Notes: generated by a model not told the origin, from the letters alone. A DNA stretch of 64,000 bases from Oscillospiraceae bacterium (GCA_020054675.1 JAIHAL010000008.1:62001-126000); one strand, 5' to 3'. Numbered from the stretch's first letter, positions 1-7,966 are shown. Numbers and translations: made by a program.

Positions 1-247
1 AGCTTCCGTCAAGAATCAGGTTTTCGCATATAAGGTCGGCAATTTTGCGCGGCGGCATTTTAAAAGCCTTTGCGCACAGCATAGCTGCGTTTGTGGCGAA
101 ATCCCCGTGCGATGTGTCCGCCGGAATTTCTATATTGAATGCCGGAACCGGCTCGGCAGGCAGTTTTCCCTCTCCGACAAGCCTTCCCATGGTGTTAAGG
201 ATTATTTCCCGCATTTCTTCCGATGCCTGTTTTATCAAATTGGACAT
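1..247 (-). CDS. argS: Arginyl-tRNA synthetase, N-terminal part (cut by window edge)
   Basis: Only the first 82 codons are in the window; the frame is open to the left edge. The protein begins MSNLIKQASEEM and contains the stretch IEIPADTSHGDFATNAAM, which is the conserved N-terminal additional (Add-1) domain signature of ArgS just before the catalytic core. ArgS charges tRNA-Arg in the cytoplasm. It is the last visible gene of a leftward group ddl-murI-DUF1934-argS; a DUF1934 (YwiB) gene directly upstream of argS is also the order in Bacillus. The ATG at 247 follows a GAGGGGAAG Shine-Dalgarno. The identification rests on the N-terminal domain only. Confidence 0.85.
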   Translation of the reverse strand, partial: MSNLIKQASEEMREIILNTMGRLVGEGKLPAEPVPAFNIEIPADTSHGDFATNAAMLCAKAFKMPPRKIADLICENLILDGS

Positions 248-265
248 TTTCAACTTCCCCTCTTT

Positions 266-688
266 TTATATGACCAGCAATATCTCATTGTCGGATATGT
301 AGCTGGAATTTATATCAATCGTGTATTTCAGGTAAAGATTTCCGCCATCAGGAGTAAGCTCGTTTACTATTGCATGAGCGTAAATCCCGACGACAAAATC
401 CCCGAAAGGCGTTCCGTAATGGCAGTGGTGCTTTGTATCCTTTTCAATGATAAGGTTTGAACTTGCCTTGCCCACCCTGTCAATGCTTGCCCATCTGTCG
501 CCCTTTACGGTTACGATTGTTTTTGAACCCTCAAATCCCGTCGCCTTGGATTCGTCATAGGTTATCCTGTATCCGTCCTCCTCGATTTGTTCAAGGTCGC
601 CGGAGGTAATAAGCTCCGTTTTGCTGCTGTCCTTGTCGACGGTTTGGATACTGGTTATTTTTATCAAAACATCCTTTTTCCGTTTCAA
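266..688 (-). CDS. DUF1934 (YwiB-like) beta-barrel protein
   Basis: A 140-residue protein with no signal peptide or membrane segment. Its pattern of a Lys-rich N-terminus (MKRKKDVLIKITSIQ), a central GDRWASIDRVGKASSNLIIEK segment and a C-terminal YAHAIVNEL...LYLKYTIDINS segment fits DUF1934, a lipocalin-like small beta-barrel family whose Bacillus member is YwiB. The biochemical role is unknown. It lies 18 bp before argS and 42 bp after murI on the same strand, so it is probably co-transcribed with both. Family placement is fairly secure from motif and context; function is not known. Confidence 0.75.
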   Translation of the reverse strand: MKRKKDVLIKITSIQTVDKDSSKTELITSGDLEQIEEDGYRITYDESKATGFEGSKTIVTVKGDRWASIDRVGKASSNLIIEKDTKHHCHYGTPFGDFVVGIYAHAIVNELTPDGGNLYLKYTIDINSSYISDNEILLVI

Positions 689-730
689 GTTTTTTTCCCC
701 TTATTTTCAAGGAACCAAAGGTTCCTCATA

Positions 731-1546
731 TTATTGAAGAGCATCTATGTCCACTTTGTGCACTTCCCCGTCAATGGGGTATCCAAGAAAGATTTTTGCG
801 TTTTCGGCAAACATTTCCGGACTGTCGGTGACATAAAATTCGCAAGTTCCTTTTTCCTTGCCGTCGTTTAAGAGTTCCCTTTCGGTAAGGATTGCGCTTG
901 CGTGCTTTGCCGCCTCTTTTCCTGCCGAAACAAGTGAAACCCCCTCGCCCATTATATCGGCTATAATGTCTTCAAGCAGCGGATAATGCGTGCAGCCAAG
1001 TATCAGCGTATCCACATTTTCGGCAATTATCGGCGCAAGATACTGCTTTGCAACAAGCCTTGCCACTTCGTTGTCCTTTCCGAAAAATCCGTTTTCAACA
1101 AGGGGCACAAAAAGCGGACAGGCGCTTCCCGCCACGAAAATGTCCGGCTTTATGGTCCTTATGGCCCTGCCGTAGCTTCCGCTCCTAATGGTCGCGGGAG
1201 TAGCTATCACTCCGATTCTGCCCTTTCTTGTAATACCGCAGGCAGTTTGCACCGCAGGCAAAAGCACTCCGGTAAAAGGAATTTCCTTCACGGGAGCATT
1301 TGCCCCAAGCACCGAACTCACGGTACCGCAGGCAGCGATAATCATTTTAACCTTATGGTTTTTTAAGAAATTTATATCCTGGTTTGCGTATTTTATTATT
1401 GTTTCCTTGCTTCTTGTGCCGTAAGGAACTCTTGCCGTATCGCCGAAATAAATTATATTTTCGTTCGGCAAAAGCTCTTTTAATTCTTTTACGACGGTAA
1501 GACCGCCAATTCCGGAATCAAATACACCAATCGCATCACTGTTCAC
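731..1546 (-). CDS. murI: Glutamate racemase
   Basis: Converts L-glutamate to D-glutamate for peptidoglycan stem peptides, in the cytoplasm. The 271-residue length is typical. The N-terminal motif GVFDSGIGGLTVVKEL supplies the Asp10/Ser11 pair. The two catalytic cysteines are visible as Cys73 in AACGTVSS and Cys185 in LILGCTHYPLL. The residue after Cys73 is Gly, where the common motif is CNT; this is a family variant rather than a defect, since both cysteines and the rest of the fold signatures are intact. It lies 24 bp downstream of ddl, so two cell-wall D-amino-acid genes are paired in one transcript. Confidence 0.95.
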   Translation of the reverse strand: MNSDAIGVFDSGIGGLTVVKELKELLPNENIIYFGDTARVPYGTRSKETIIKYANQDINFLKNHKVKMIIAACGTVSSVLGANAPVKEIPFTGVLLPAVQTACGITRKGRIGVIATPATIRSGSYGRAIRTIKPDIFVAGSACPLFVPLVENGFFGKDNEVARLVAKQYLAPIIAENVDTLILGCTHYPLLEDIIADIMGEGVSLVSAGKEAAKHASAILTERELLNDGKEKGTCEFYVTDSPEMFAENAKIFLGYPIDGEVHKVDIDALQ

Positions 1547-1570
1547 CGCTAAACCTCCAAATTAAGTTTT

Positions 1571-2647
1571 TCAGTCGACGGCAACGTCCGCCCTTTCAAA
1601 CGCAAGCCTGATGAGTTTGTCAAGCAGCTCACCGTATGGCACTCCTATTGCCCCCATAAGCTTTGGATACATGCTTATCGGAGTAAATCCGGGAAGAGTG
1701 TTTATTTCGTTGAGCACTATCTCCCCGTCTTTTTTTACAAAGAAATCCACTCTTGAAAGGCCGGCGCAGCCCATTGCCTTAAACGCCTTAACGGCAATCT
1801 CACGCACCCGGTCCGAAATCTTCTCGTCAATCCTTGCGGGAATATAAAGATTTGTCGAACCAAGTATGTATTTTGCCTCATAGTCGTAAAAATCATTTGC
1901 AGGAGCAATCTCGCCCACAATGGAAGCTATCGGGGAATCGTTGCCGAAAACCGCGCATTCTATTTCCCTGCCCTCGATAAATTCCTCCACAAGAACTTTT
2001 TTATCATGGGCAAAAGCATACTTGACGGCATTTTGCAGACCCTCCATGTCATAAGCCTTGTTTATGCCTATTGAGGAGCCGCTGTTTGCCGGTTTTACAA
2101 AAAGCGGGAATCCAAGCTCCTCAGCAAAGGCTTTGCATTTTTCGTCAAGCATCCCAAGCTCAGCAGCGGTTATGACCCTGTACCTTGCGGTCCTTATACC
2201 CGCCGAATCAAGCACCGTATGGGTAAGGGCTTTATCCATGCAGTTTGCGGACGCAAGCACACCGCAGCCGACATAAGGTATTCCGGAAAGCTCAAAAAGC
2301 CCCTGAATCGTGCCATCCTCCCCGTTTTTGCCATGGAGCACGGGGAAAATCACATCCACCTTCTGGACTGAAACCCCCTCGGCCTCAAGCTTTATAAAGC
2401 CCTTGTGTATGGGGTCGGGGCTGAGTATCGCCGGCGTGCAGTCGCCGCTTTTTTCCCATTCGCCGGATGCTATAAGCCCCGGGTCGCCGGGATAATAGTA
2501 CCATCTGCCCTTTTTAGTTATGCCTATGCAGATTATTTCATATTTATCCTTGGAAAGATTTTGGATTATGTTTGTCGCCGAAACAAGTGAAACATCATGT
2601 TCGCTTGAAACTCCTCCGAATATGACGGCAACTTTTATTTTAGACAT
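1571..2647 (-). CDS. ddl: D-alanine--D-alanine ligase
   Basis: ATP-grasp enzyme that joins two D-alanines for the peptidoglycan pentapeptide. The 358-residue protein starts IKVAVIFGGVSSEHDVSLVSA (N-terminal Ddl signature). It continues with HGKNGEDGTIQGLFEL, the ATP-binding FPLFVKPANSGSSIGI loop and the C-terminal SRVDFFVKKDGEIVLNEINTLPGFTPISMYP metal/phosphate-binding motif. It is the first gene of the leftward operon; a sigma-A promoter lies 54 bp upstream. Whether it prefers D-Ala-D-Ala or D-Ala-D-Ser/Lac cannot be settled by eye; no van-type neighbours are present. Confidence 0.95.
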   Translation of the reverse strand: MSKIKVAVIFGGVSSEHDVSLVSATNIIQNLSKDKYEIICIGITKKGRWYYYPGDPGLIASGEWEKSGDCTPAILSPDPIHKGFIKLEAEGVSVQKVDVIFPVLHGKNGEDGTIQGLFELSGIPYVGCGVLASANCMDKALTHTVLDSAGIRTARYRVITAAELGMLDEKCKAFAEELGFPLFVKPANSGSSIGINKAYDMEGLQNAVKYAFAHDKKVLVEEFIEGREIECAVFGNDSPIASIVGEIAPANDFYDYEAKYILGSTNLYIPARIDEKISDRVREIAVKAFKAMGCAGLSRVDFFVKKDGEIVLNEINTLPGFTPISMYPKLMGAIGVPYGELLDKLIRLAFERADVAVD

Positions 2648-2700
2648 GGTTTACCGACCTTTCTTGCTGCACATAATTATAGTACATTATAATTCATATT

Positions 2701-2729
2701 ATCATAGCATATTTTACCCAAAAAATCAA
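2701..2729 (-). promoter_or_regulatory. Sigma-A promoter for ddl-murI-DUF1934-argS
   Basis: On the minus strand TTGATT (2729-2724) and TATGAT (2706-2701) are separated by exactly 17 bp, placing the start of transcription about 50 bp before the ddl ATG. The rest of the 2,648-3,003 gap holds this promoter and the rightward rpmG promoter back to back; no other gene is seen there. Confidence 0.7.
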
Positions 2730-2822
2730 CCTTGACAGCTTCCTTAAAATTCTTTTTTAAGATATAATATGCAAGGGATTTGACGGCATATTCTTTTGCT
2801 GAAAAAGTTTTATAAAAAGCCC

Positions 2823-2851
2823 TTGACAAAATATTTTCGGCATGGTATAGT
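2823..2851 (+). promoter_or_regulatory. Sigma-A promoter for rpmG-secE-nusG-rplKA
   Basis: TTGACA (2823-2828), a 17-bp spacer and TATAGT (2846-2851). It points into rpmG 150 bp downstream and is the only strong plus-strand promoter in the gap. The transcript has a leader of about 145 nt, including a possible CTCTTTAAGAGG palindrome right at the expected start site. Confidence 0.75.
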
Positions 2852-3003
2852 TATAGTACCTCTTTAAGAGGTTTATTTTTTTATGCCCATTTGCAGAAAA
2901 TAAATCCTCTGCCGAGGGAGGCAAGCGCTTCCGGCATGTCCGGAAGCATCGACAGTTTCCCTTTGTTTTTAAGGGAACTAATTTCGTCAGGAGGTGCCGA
3001 AAA

Positions 3004-3153
3004 ATGAGAGTCAAGATCACATTGGCGTGCACAGAGTGCAAGCAGCGCAATTACAACACAAAGAAGAACAAGAAAAACGACCCTGACAGGCTTGAAATGA
3101 ACAAGTACTGCAAGTTCTGCCGCAAGCACACTCTTCACAGAGAAACAAAGTAA
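3004..3153 (+). CDS. rpmG: 50S ribosomal protein L33
   Basis: A 49-residue ribosomal protein of the large subunit. The sequence starts [12 protein letters not shown] and ends [16 protein letters not shown]. Two CxxC pairs (Cys9/Cys12 and Cys36/Cys39) form the zinc ribbon of the Zn-containing (C+) L33 type. The ATG at 3004 follows GTCAGGAGGTGCCG, a strong ribosome-binding site. It is the first gene of the rpmG-secE-nusG-rplK-rplA transcript, the usual Firmicutes order. Confidence 0.97.
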   Translation: MRVKITLACTECKQRNYNTKKNKKNDPDRLEMNKYCKFCRKHTLHRETK

Positions 3154-3173
3154 GCGGGAGGGGGACTGAGGAT

Positions 3174-3434
3174 ATGCCCAAGGATAACGGAACAAAGCCC
3201 GCAAAACCCGCAAAAACCCCAAAGGCGAAGGGTGAAAAGAAATCTTTTGTTTACGGCCTTAAAAAGTATTTCAGAGACCTTAAAGCCGAATTTAAAAAAG
3301 TTGTTTGGCCGACAAAGCAGCAAGTGGTTAAAAACACAAGCATAGTTTTGATAACAATGATTCTTGCCGGCATTTTCATTTGGGGGCTTGACAGTGCTTT
3401 CACCCAGATTTTAAGGCTTGTAATCGGAGCATAA
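3174..3434 (+). CDS. secE: Protein translocase subunit SecE
   Basis: Small essential clamp subunit of the SecYEG membrane translocon. It has 86 residues: a Lys/Pro-rich cytoplasmic N-terminus (about 1-45), the amphipathic motif LKAEFKKVVWPTKQQVVKNT, then one membrane segment (IVLITMILAGIFIWGLDSAF). The single-span form is typical of Firmicutes. It sits 20 bp after rpmG and 29-35 bp before nusG. Confidence 0.95.
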   Translation: MPKDNGTKPAKPAKTPKAKGEKKSFVYGLKKYFRDLKAEFKKVVWPTKQQVVKNTSIVLITMILAGIFIWGLDSAFTQILRLVIGA

Positions 3435-3469
3435 AGCAATTTGGTGCTGCCTAACGGAAAGGAATGGTT

Positions 3470-4012
3470 TTGAAAGTGTCGGAAGCTGCAAGATGGTATG
3501 TTATTCACACTTATTCCGGATATGAGAATAAGGTGGCACAAACAATTGAAAAGGTTGTAGAAAACCAAAAGCTCCACGACCTTATTCCAGAGGTGCGCAT
3601 TCCAACGGAAAAAGCGCTTGAAAAAAAGGAAGACAAGGTAAAAGAAGTCGAAAGGAAAGTCTTTCCGGGATATGTCCTTGTTAAAATGGTCCTTACGGAC
3701 GAAACATGGTATATCGTAAGAAACATCCGCGGCGTTACGGGATTTGTTGGGCCCGGCTCAAAGCCTGTGCCTTTGAGCGAAAGAGAGGTTGAAAAGCTCT
3801 CCGGACTTGAAGGCGACGCCAAAAAGCTTGAAGTCGACTTTGCAGTCGGCGACAGCGTAAGGATATCCGGCGGCTCGCTTGACGGGTTTGTCGGAATCGT
3901 CCAGAACATCAACATTGATGCGCAGACGGTTGATGTCATAGTTTCAATGCTGGGCAGGGAAACTCCGGTTACAATAAGCCTTATGCAGGTTTCAAAAACG
4001 GAGAATTTTTAA
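3470..4012 (+). CDS. nusG: Transcription termination/antitermination protein NusG
   Basis: Binds RNA polymerase and modulates pausing, termination and transcription-translation coupling. N-terminal NGN domain (WYVIHTYSGYENKVAQTIEK, then VFPGYVLVKMVLTDETWYIVRNIRGVTGFVG) and C-terminal KOW domain (FAVGDSVRISGGSLDGFVGIVQNI). I place the start at TTG 3470 because AAAGGA (3458-3463) lies 6 nt before it; the in-frame ATG at 3464 abuts the Shine-Dalgarno with no spacing. The mature protein is then 180 residues. A GC hairpin and an L1-site mimic follow before rplK. Confidence 0.95.
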   Translation: MKVSEAARWYVIHTYSGYENKVAQTIEKVVENQKLHDLIPEVRIPTEKALEKKEDKVKEVERKVFPGYVLVKMVLTDETWYIVRNIRGVTGFVGPGSKPVPLSEREVEKLSGLEGDAKKLEVDFAVGDSVRISGGSLDGFVGIVQNINIDAQTVDVIVSMLGRETPVTISLMQVSKTENF

Positions 4013-4018
4013 AGGCAG

Positions 4019-4063
4019 CAAGGGGATTTCCCCTTTTGACTGACGCGCGGTTCTGCCGCGCGC
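4019..4063 (+). promoter_or_regulatory. Two hairpins between nusG and rplK
   Basis: The segment holds a GGGG-attt-CCCC hairpin followed by TTTTG (4021-4036) and then a GCGCGG-ttctg-CCGCGC hairpin (about 4045-4061). The first looks like a weak terminator or attenuator; the second leads directly into the L1-site mimic at 4064. Confidence 0.45.
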
Positions 4064-4102
4064 GTGGGAGAGCCGAATTTTTAACGGTTCGCCATTTACC
4101 AC
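4064..4102 (+). promoter_or_regulatory. Ribosomal protein L1 binding-site mimic upstream of rplK
   Basis: GTGGGAG (4064-4070) and TACCAC (4097-4102) pair through GTGG/CCAC and enclose a small AGCCG/CGGTT stem. This reproduces the L1 site of 23S rRNA, where GGUGGGAG and AUACCACC flank helices 76-78. In L11-L1 operons, L1 is known to repress translation through such a mimic. The Shine-Dalgarno of rplK lies just downstream, fitting translational control. Confidence 0.7.
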
Positions 4103-4124
4103 ATTTTATGGAGGTGCAAAAGTC

Positions 4125-4550
4125 ATGGCACAAAAGGTAGTAGGTTATGTAAAGCTTCAAATTCCAGCCGGAAAGGCAACGCCGGCTCCGCCGGTAGGTC
4201 CTGCGCTCGGTCAGCACGGCGTAAATATCATGGCGTTCACAAAGGAATTCAATGAGCGCACAAAGAACGATATCGGTCTTATCATTCCGGTTGTAATCAC
4301 CGTTTATGCGGACCGCAGCTTTTCGTTTATAACAAAGACACCGCCGGCTTCAATTCTTATAAAGAAAGCCTGCGGAATTGAAAGCGGCTCCGGCAAGCCC
4401 AACAAGACCAAAGTCGCAAAAATCACCAAGGAACAGGTAAAGAAGATTGCCGAGCAGAAAATGCCCGACCTTAACGCGGCAAGCCTTGAAGCCGCAATGT
4501 CGATGGTTGCCGGAACGGCACGTTCGATGGGCGTTGAAGTCGTAGACTAA
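4125..4550 (+). CDS. rplK: 50S ribosomal protein L11
   Basis: 141-residue L11, which binds 23S rRNA at the GTPase-associated centre. It shows [43 protein letters not shown], the conserved proline-rich N-terminal signature. The rRNA-binding C-terminal half contains [30 protein letters not shown]. The ATG follows GGAGGTG. It is downstream of the first L1-site mimic and 136 bp upstream of rplA. Confidence 0.98.
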   Translation: MAQKVVGYVKLQIPAGKATPAPPVGPALGQHGVNIMAFTKEFNERTKNDIGLIIPVVITVYADRSFSFITKTPPASILIKKACGIESGSGKPNKTKVAKITKEQVKKIAEQKMPDLNAASLEAAMSMVAGTARSMGVEVVD

Positions 4551-4611
4551 TTGCAGGTACTTCGCCTGCAAGGTGGCTGGACGGCATTTTGCCGTTTGCA
4601 GTTTACCCGCT

Positions 4612-4665
4612 GGTGGGAGGAAATTCCGCTAACCGCTTTGCGAATAAGCAAAACGGTATTACCAC
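4612..4665 (+). promoter_or_regulatory. Second L1 binding-site mimic, upstream of rplA
   Basis: GGTGGGAG (4612-4619) and TACCAC (4660-4665) again bracket a stem, here CCGCTTTGC (4633-4641) against GCAAAACGG (4648-4656). This is the same arrangement as the rRNA L1 site and as the copy before rplK, but the inner stem sequence is unrelated. It sits just before the rplA ribosome-binding site. Confidence 0.7.
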
Positions 4666-4686
4666 TTATGAGGGAGGAAAATAATA

Positions 4687-5382
4687 ATGAAACATGGCAA
4701 GAAATATATCGAAAGCGTAAAAACTATCGATAAATCAAAATTATATGACGTTGCCGAAGCTTTGGACCTTGCTTGCAAAAATGCAAAGGCAAAGTTTGAC
4801 GAAACCATTGAAGTGCACGTAAGGCTCGGCGTTGACTCAAGGCATGCCGACCAGCAGGTTAGAGGCGCGGTTGTGCTTCCTAACGGAACGGGCAAAAAGG
4901 TTCGCGTATGCGTATTCTGCAAGGATGACAAGGCTCAGGCCGCTAAGGATGCCGGCGCTGAATATGTCGGTGCAGAAGACCTTGTTGACAAGATTATGAA
5001 AGAAAACTGGATGGATTTTGATGTTGTAATTGCATCTCCCGACATGATGGGACTTGTAGGCCGTCTTGGTAAGGTTTTGGGCCCCAGAGGCCTCATGCCG
5101 AACCCGAAGGCAGGAACAGTTACTCCTGATGTCGCAAGAGCTGTAACAGAAGCCAAGGCAGGTAAAATCGAATACCGTCTTGACAAGACCAACATCATCC
5201 ACTGCCCGATAGGAAAGGCTTCTTTCGGCGCTGAAAAGCTTGAAAAGAACTTTGATACATTGCTTGAAGCAATTGCAAAGGCAAAGCCTGCCGCTCAAAA
5301 GGGCACATACTTTAAGTCCGTTGTAGTTTCATCAACAATGGGCCCCGGAATTCCGGTTATCACAACAAAATACGGAAACTAA
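4687..5382 (+). CDS. rplA: 50S ribosomal protein L1
   Basis: 231-residue L1, a component of the ribosomal L1 stalk and translational repressor of its own operon. Hallmarks include [55 protein letters not shown] and a C-terminal [10 protein letters not shown]. The start ATG follows GAGGGAGG. It is the last gene of this transcript: a terminator follows and the next gene is on the other strand, so rplJ and rplL, which often follow, must lie elsewhere. Confidence 0.98.
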   Translation: MKHGKKYIESVKTIDKSKLYDVAEALDLACKNAKAKFDETIEVHVRLGVDSRHADQQVRGAVVLPNGTGKKVRVCVFCKDDKAQAAKDAGAEYVGAEDLVDKIMKENWMDFDVVIASPDMMGLVGRLGKVLGPRGLMPNPKAGTVTPDVARAVTEAKAGKIEYRLDKTNIIHCPIGKASFGAEKLEKNFDTLLEAIAKAKPAAQKGTYFKSVVVSSTMGPGIPVITTKYGN

Positions 5383-5387
5383 CGTCA

Positions 5388-5420
5388 AAAATCCTGCTCC
5401 TTTCGGGGCAGGATTTTTTG
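5388..5420. terminator. Terminator between rplA and the flavodoxin gene
   Basis: AATCCTGCTCC and GGGGCAGGATT form an 11-bp stem with a TTTC loop (5390-5415), followed by a T-run. The two flanking genes converge, so it probably serves both. Confidence 0.85.
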
Positions 5421-5422
5421 TT

Positions 5423-5944
5423 TTAGGCGGCGTTTATAATTTTGGCAAACTCGGAAATTTTCGAATCGGAAACCGTTGAAATATCAGTTTTGCCATCGTA
5501 CCCTCCGTCAAGCTTGCCATTTTTTTGATATTCCTTTGCAACCATTTTTACTATGAGTTTTTCAAAGAAGTTAAGCCTGTTCATTTTAAATGCTCCGCCA
5601 AAAGCGCATGCCGCGGCCGCATGGGATACAAGTTCCGGAGTGAAAGCATTTTCAAGCGCCGCGCGTATTTGGCTTTCCTCGTCAAACATGCATGAAAGGA
5701 ACAGTCCAACGGGTTTTTCTTTCAATTTTTCAAGATTACTGCGGCAAAATTCCTTGATTTCCGGCTGGGCGTTGCCGGCATAAATTGATGCTCCGAGGAT
5801 TATTTTTTCATATCCGTCAAGGGATGGCGGGGCGGAATTTTTTATGTTTACAAGTTCCACTTCGCCTTCAAGCCTTTGGGCAAGCATTTTTGCACATTCT
5901 TCCGACGTACCGTGCTTTGTGGCGTAAACGATTAAGGTTTTCAT
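5423..5944 (-). CDS. Flavodoxin-domain protein
   Basis: 173-residue cytoplasmic protein that opens MKTLIVYATKHGTSEECAKMLAQRL. The Thr/Ser-rich loop after the first beta strand is the FMN phosphate-binding loop of flavodoxins. YEKIILGASIYAGNAQPEI is the second FMN-contacting segment. The layout resembles the flavodoxin_5/HemG-like group (menaquinone-dependent protoporphyrinogen oxidase relatives), but no haem pathway genes are nearby, so I call only the fold. A good GGAGGAAT ribosome-binding site precedes the ATG. Confidence 0.8.
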   Translation of the reverse strand: MKTLIVYATKHGTSEECAKMLAQRLEGEVELVNIKNSAPPSLDGYEKIILGASIYAGNAQPEIKEFCRSNLEKLKEKPVGLFLSCMFDEESQIRAALENAFTPELVSHAAAACAFGGAFKMNRLNFFEKLIVKMVAKEYQKNGKLDGGYDGKTDISTVSDSKISEFAKIINAA

Positions 5945-6019
5945 GGTATTCCTCCTTCAAGCTTTTACAGTTTCCGTTATATGCTTATGTAATTGACTAT
6001 ACAGCATTAAGAATATTTT

Positions 6020-6545
6020 GTCAATTAGTTGTTAGCAGGATAGTTGTTAGTTGTTAGTTGTTGTTGTTCTTTTACTTTTTTAGTGGGGTGGACTCCGGCC
6101 CCCCTTCTTATCTTTTTAAATATATTTATGTTTTTAAATCCCCCCTGCCTACTTTTCTTCATCAGCGAAGAAAAGTAGGCAAAAGACGCCGCCCTGCGGG
6201 GCTTTTATGCGTCCTCATCCGCCTACCCGCCGGCAACGGCAATTTGCTTACACAAAAACTGAAATCGCAAATTGCCTGCTCGGCGGCTAACGGCTACAAA
6301 AATATGACCTGCTTTTCGCCTTGGTGCTCACTACTCCAATTTTACTACGAAAAGCAGGTCTTTTAATTTGCTTGCCTTAATAACTTCATCAGCGGAAAGT
6401 TTTTTCTTATTAAGGTGGGGTACTTTTTCTAACTTCTAACCTCTAATCTCTAACTTCTAAAAAACTAACGACTAACAACTATAAACTAACTACTAAAAGG
6501 ACAACGTCCCCTTCAAAACAAAGCAAGAGAAAAAATTAACAACTA
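6020..6545. repeat. Palindromic intergenic repeat, locus A
   Basis: Non-coding locus filling the gap between the flavodoxin gene and glyS. Parts in order: heptamer array (GTTAGTT units, about 6024-6062); a GTTCTTTTAC...TAGTGGGG end segment (6066-6090); a hairpin with 14-bp arms GCCTACTTTTCTTC/GAAGAAAAGTAGGC (6147-6180); CCGCCG (6227-6232) pairing with CGGCGG (6281-6286) around a GGCAATTTGC/GCAAATTGCC stem; a 55-bp inverted repeat GACCTGCTTTTCG/CGAAAAGCAGGTC (6306-6360); and a second array of CTCTAAC-like units (6429-6460). Bases 6147-6460 are nearly identical to the reverse complement of 49,866-50,183. Confidence 0.8.
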
Positions 6546-6550
6546 ACTGG

Positions 6551-7924
6551 TTAAAATTCCACTTTTTCTTCTACAAATTTAATTAAATCCTCGATTTTTA
6601 CCCTTTGCTGCTCCATGGTATCCCTGTCACGCACGGTTACACAGCCGTCTTCAAGACTGTCAAAATCAAAGGTAATGCAAAACGGAGTGCCTATTTCATC
6701 CTGTCTGCGGTAACGCTTTCCTATTGCTCCCGCCTCGTCGTATTCAACATTGAATTTCTTGGAAAGCAATGTGTAAACCTCGTATGCCTTTTCGGAAAGC
6801 TTCTTTGTAAGCGGCAAAACACAAGCCTTTATAGGAGCAAGCGCCGGATGCAATCTCATAACAGTTCTTACATCGCCATCGGGGAGGATTTCCTCGTCGT
6901 AAGCCTCGCAAAGGAAAGCAAGCGCCACTCTGTCCGCGCCAAGCGACGGCTCAATGACATACGGCACATACTTGCTGTTGTCATCCGGGTCAAAGTATTC
7001 AAGCGATTTGCCGCTGTGCTTGATGTGCTGCCCAAGGTCGTAATCCGTCCTGTCGGCAATGCCCCAAAGCTCTCCCCAGCCAAACGGGAAGCGGTATTCT
7101 ATATCCGTAGTCGCCTTTGAATAAAAAGCCAGTTCCTCCGGGTCATGGTCGCGCATTTTTATGTTTTCTTCTTTTATTCCAAGAGAGAGCAGCCAGTTCT
7201 TGCAGAAATCCTTCCAATAATAGAACCATTCAAGGTCGCTTCCGGGCTTGCAGAAGAATTCAAGCTCCATCTGCTCGAATTCCCTTGTGCGGAAAGTAAA
7301 GTTTCCGGGAGTTATTTCGTTTCTGAACGATTTTCCTATCTGCCCCACTCCGAACGGAACCTTTTTCCTTGAAGTACGTTGGATATTGGCAAAGTTTACA
7401 AAAATACCCTGTGCCGTTTCCGGACGAAGGAAGATTTCATTTTTGCTGTCCTCGGTAACTCCCTGAAAAGTTTTAAACATAAGGTTGAATTTTCTTATAG
7501 GAGTAAAATTTTTGCTGCCGCAGTTGGGGCATTTTATTCCGTTCTTTTCTATGAAATCAGCCATTTCGTCATTCGTCCAGCCGTTTGGAGAAACATTTGC
7601 CTGCGCCTCTATAAGCTGGTCTGCCCTGTGGCGGGTTTTGCAGTCCTTGCAGTCCATAAGCGGGTCGGAAAATCCTCCGACGTGGCCGGATGCCACCCAA
7701 GTCTGCGGATTCATAAGTATTGCGCTGTCAAGTCCGACATTGTAAGGACACTCCTGCACAAATTTTTTCCACCATGCTTTTTTCACGTTGTTTTTAAATT
7801 CAACACCAAGCGGGCCGTAGTCCCAAGTATTTGCAAGCCCGCCGTAGATTTCGCTTCCCGGATATACATAACCGCGTCCCTTGCAAAGGGCGACGATTTT
7901 TTCCATTGTTTTTTCAGTCTGCAT
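6551..7924 (-). CDS. glyS: Glycyl-tRNA synthetase, single-chain type
   Basis: Class II aminoacyl-tRNA synthetase that charges tRNA-Gly. 457 residues, the eukaryote/archaeon-like alpha2 type rather than the GlyQ/GlyS heterotetramer. Seen motifs: [32 protein letters not shown] at the N-terminus; a zinc-like CKDCKTRH...CPNCGSKNF insertion; class II motif 2 around [25 protein letters not shown]; motif 3 around [13 protein letters not shown]; then the anticodon-binding domain. A sigma-A promoter lies just upstream. I saw no T-box leader, and the mRNA leader is only about 35-40 nt. Confidence 0.96.
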   Translation of the reverse strand: MQTEKTMEKIVALCKGRGYVYPGSEIYGGLANTWDYGPLGVEFKNNVKKAWWKKFVQECPYNVGLDSAILMNPQTWVASGHVGGFSDPLMDCKDCKTRHRADQLIEAQANVSPNGWTNDEMADFIEKNGIKCPNCGSKNFTPIRKFNLMFKTFQGVTEDSKNEIFLRPETAQGIFVNFANIQRTSRKKVPFGVGQIGKSFRNEITPGNFTFRTREFEQMELEFFCKPGSDLEWFYYWKDFCKNWLLSLGIKEENIKMRDHDPEELAFYSKATTDIEYRFPFGWGELWGIADRTDYDLGQHIKHSGKSLEYFDPDDNSKYVPYVIEPSLGADRVALAFLCEAYDEEILPDGDVRTVMRLHPALAPIKACVLPLTKKLSEKAYEVYTLLSKKFNVEYDEAGAIGKRYRRQDEIGTPFCITFDFDSLEDGCVTVRDRDTMEQQRVKIEDLIKFVEEKVEF

Positions 7925-7966
7925 AAAGATTTTCCCCTAACGTAAATTTAAAATTCAATTATTTTT

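Noticed and set aside
2732-2768. TTGACA...TATAAT promoter in the ddl-rpmG gap
   Set aside because: The hexamers are 25 bp apart, too far for a sigma-A promoter; the pair at 2,823-2,851 has correct spacing.
4551-4733. Sixty-codon frame between rplK and rplA
   Set aside because: It runs over the L1-site mimic and the rplA start and has no ribosome-binding site.
5785-6366. Open frames of 90 and 102 codons in repeat locus A
   Set aside because: They cross the palindromic modules, are not preserved between repeat copies and lack start signals.
6429-6460. CRISPR array as an explanation for the heptamer repeats
   Set aside because: Units are 7 bp with no spacers, and no cas genes are in the window.
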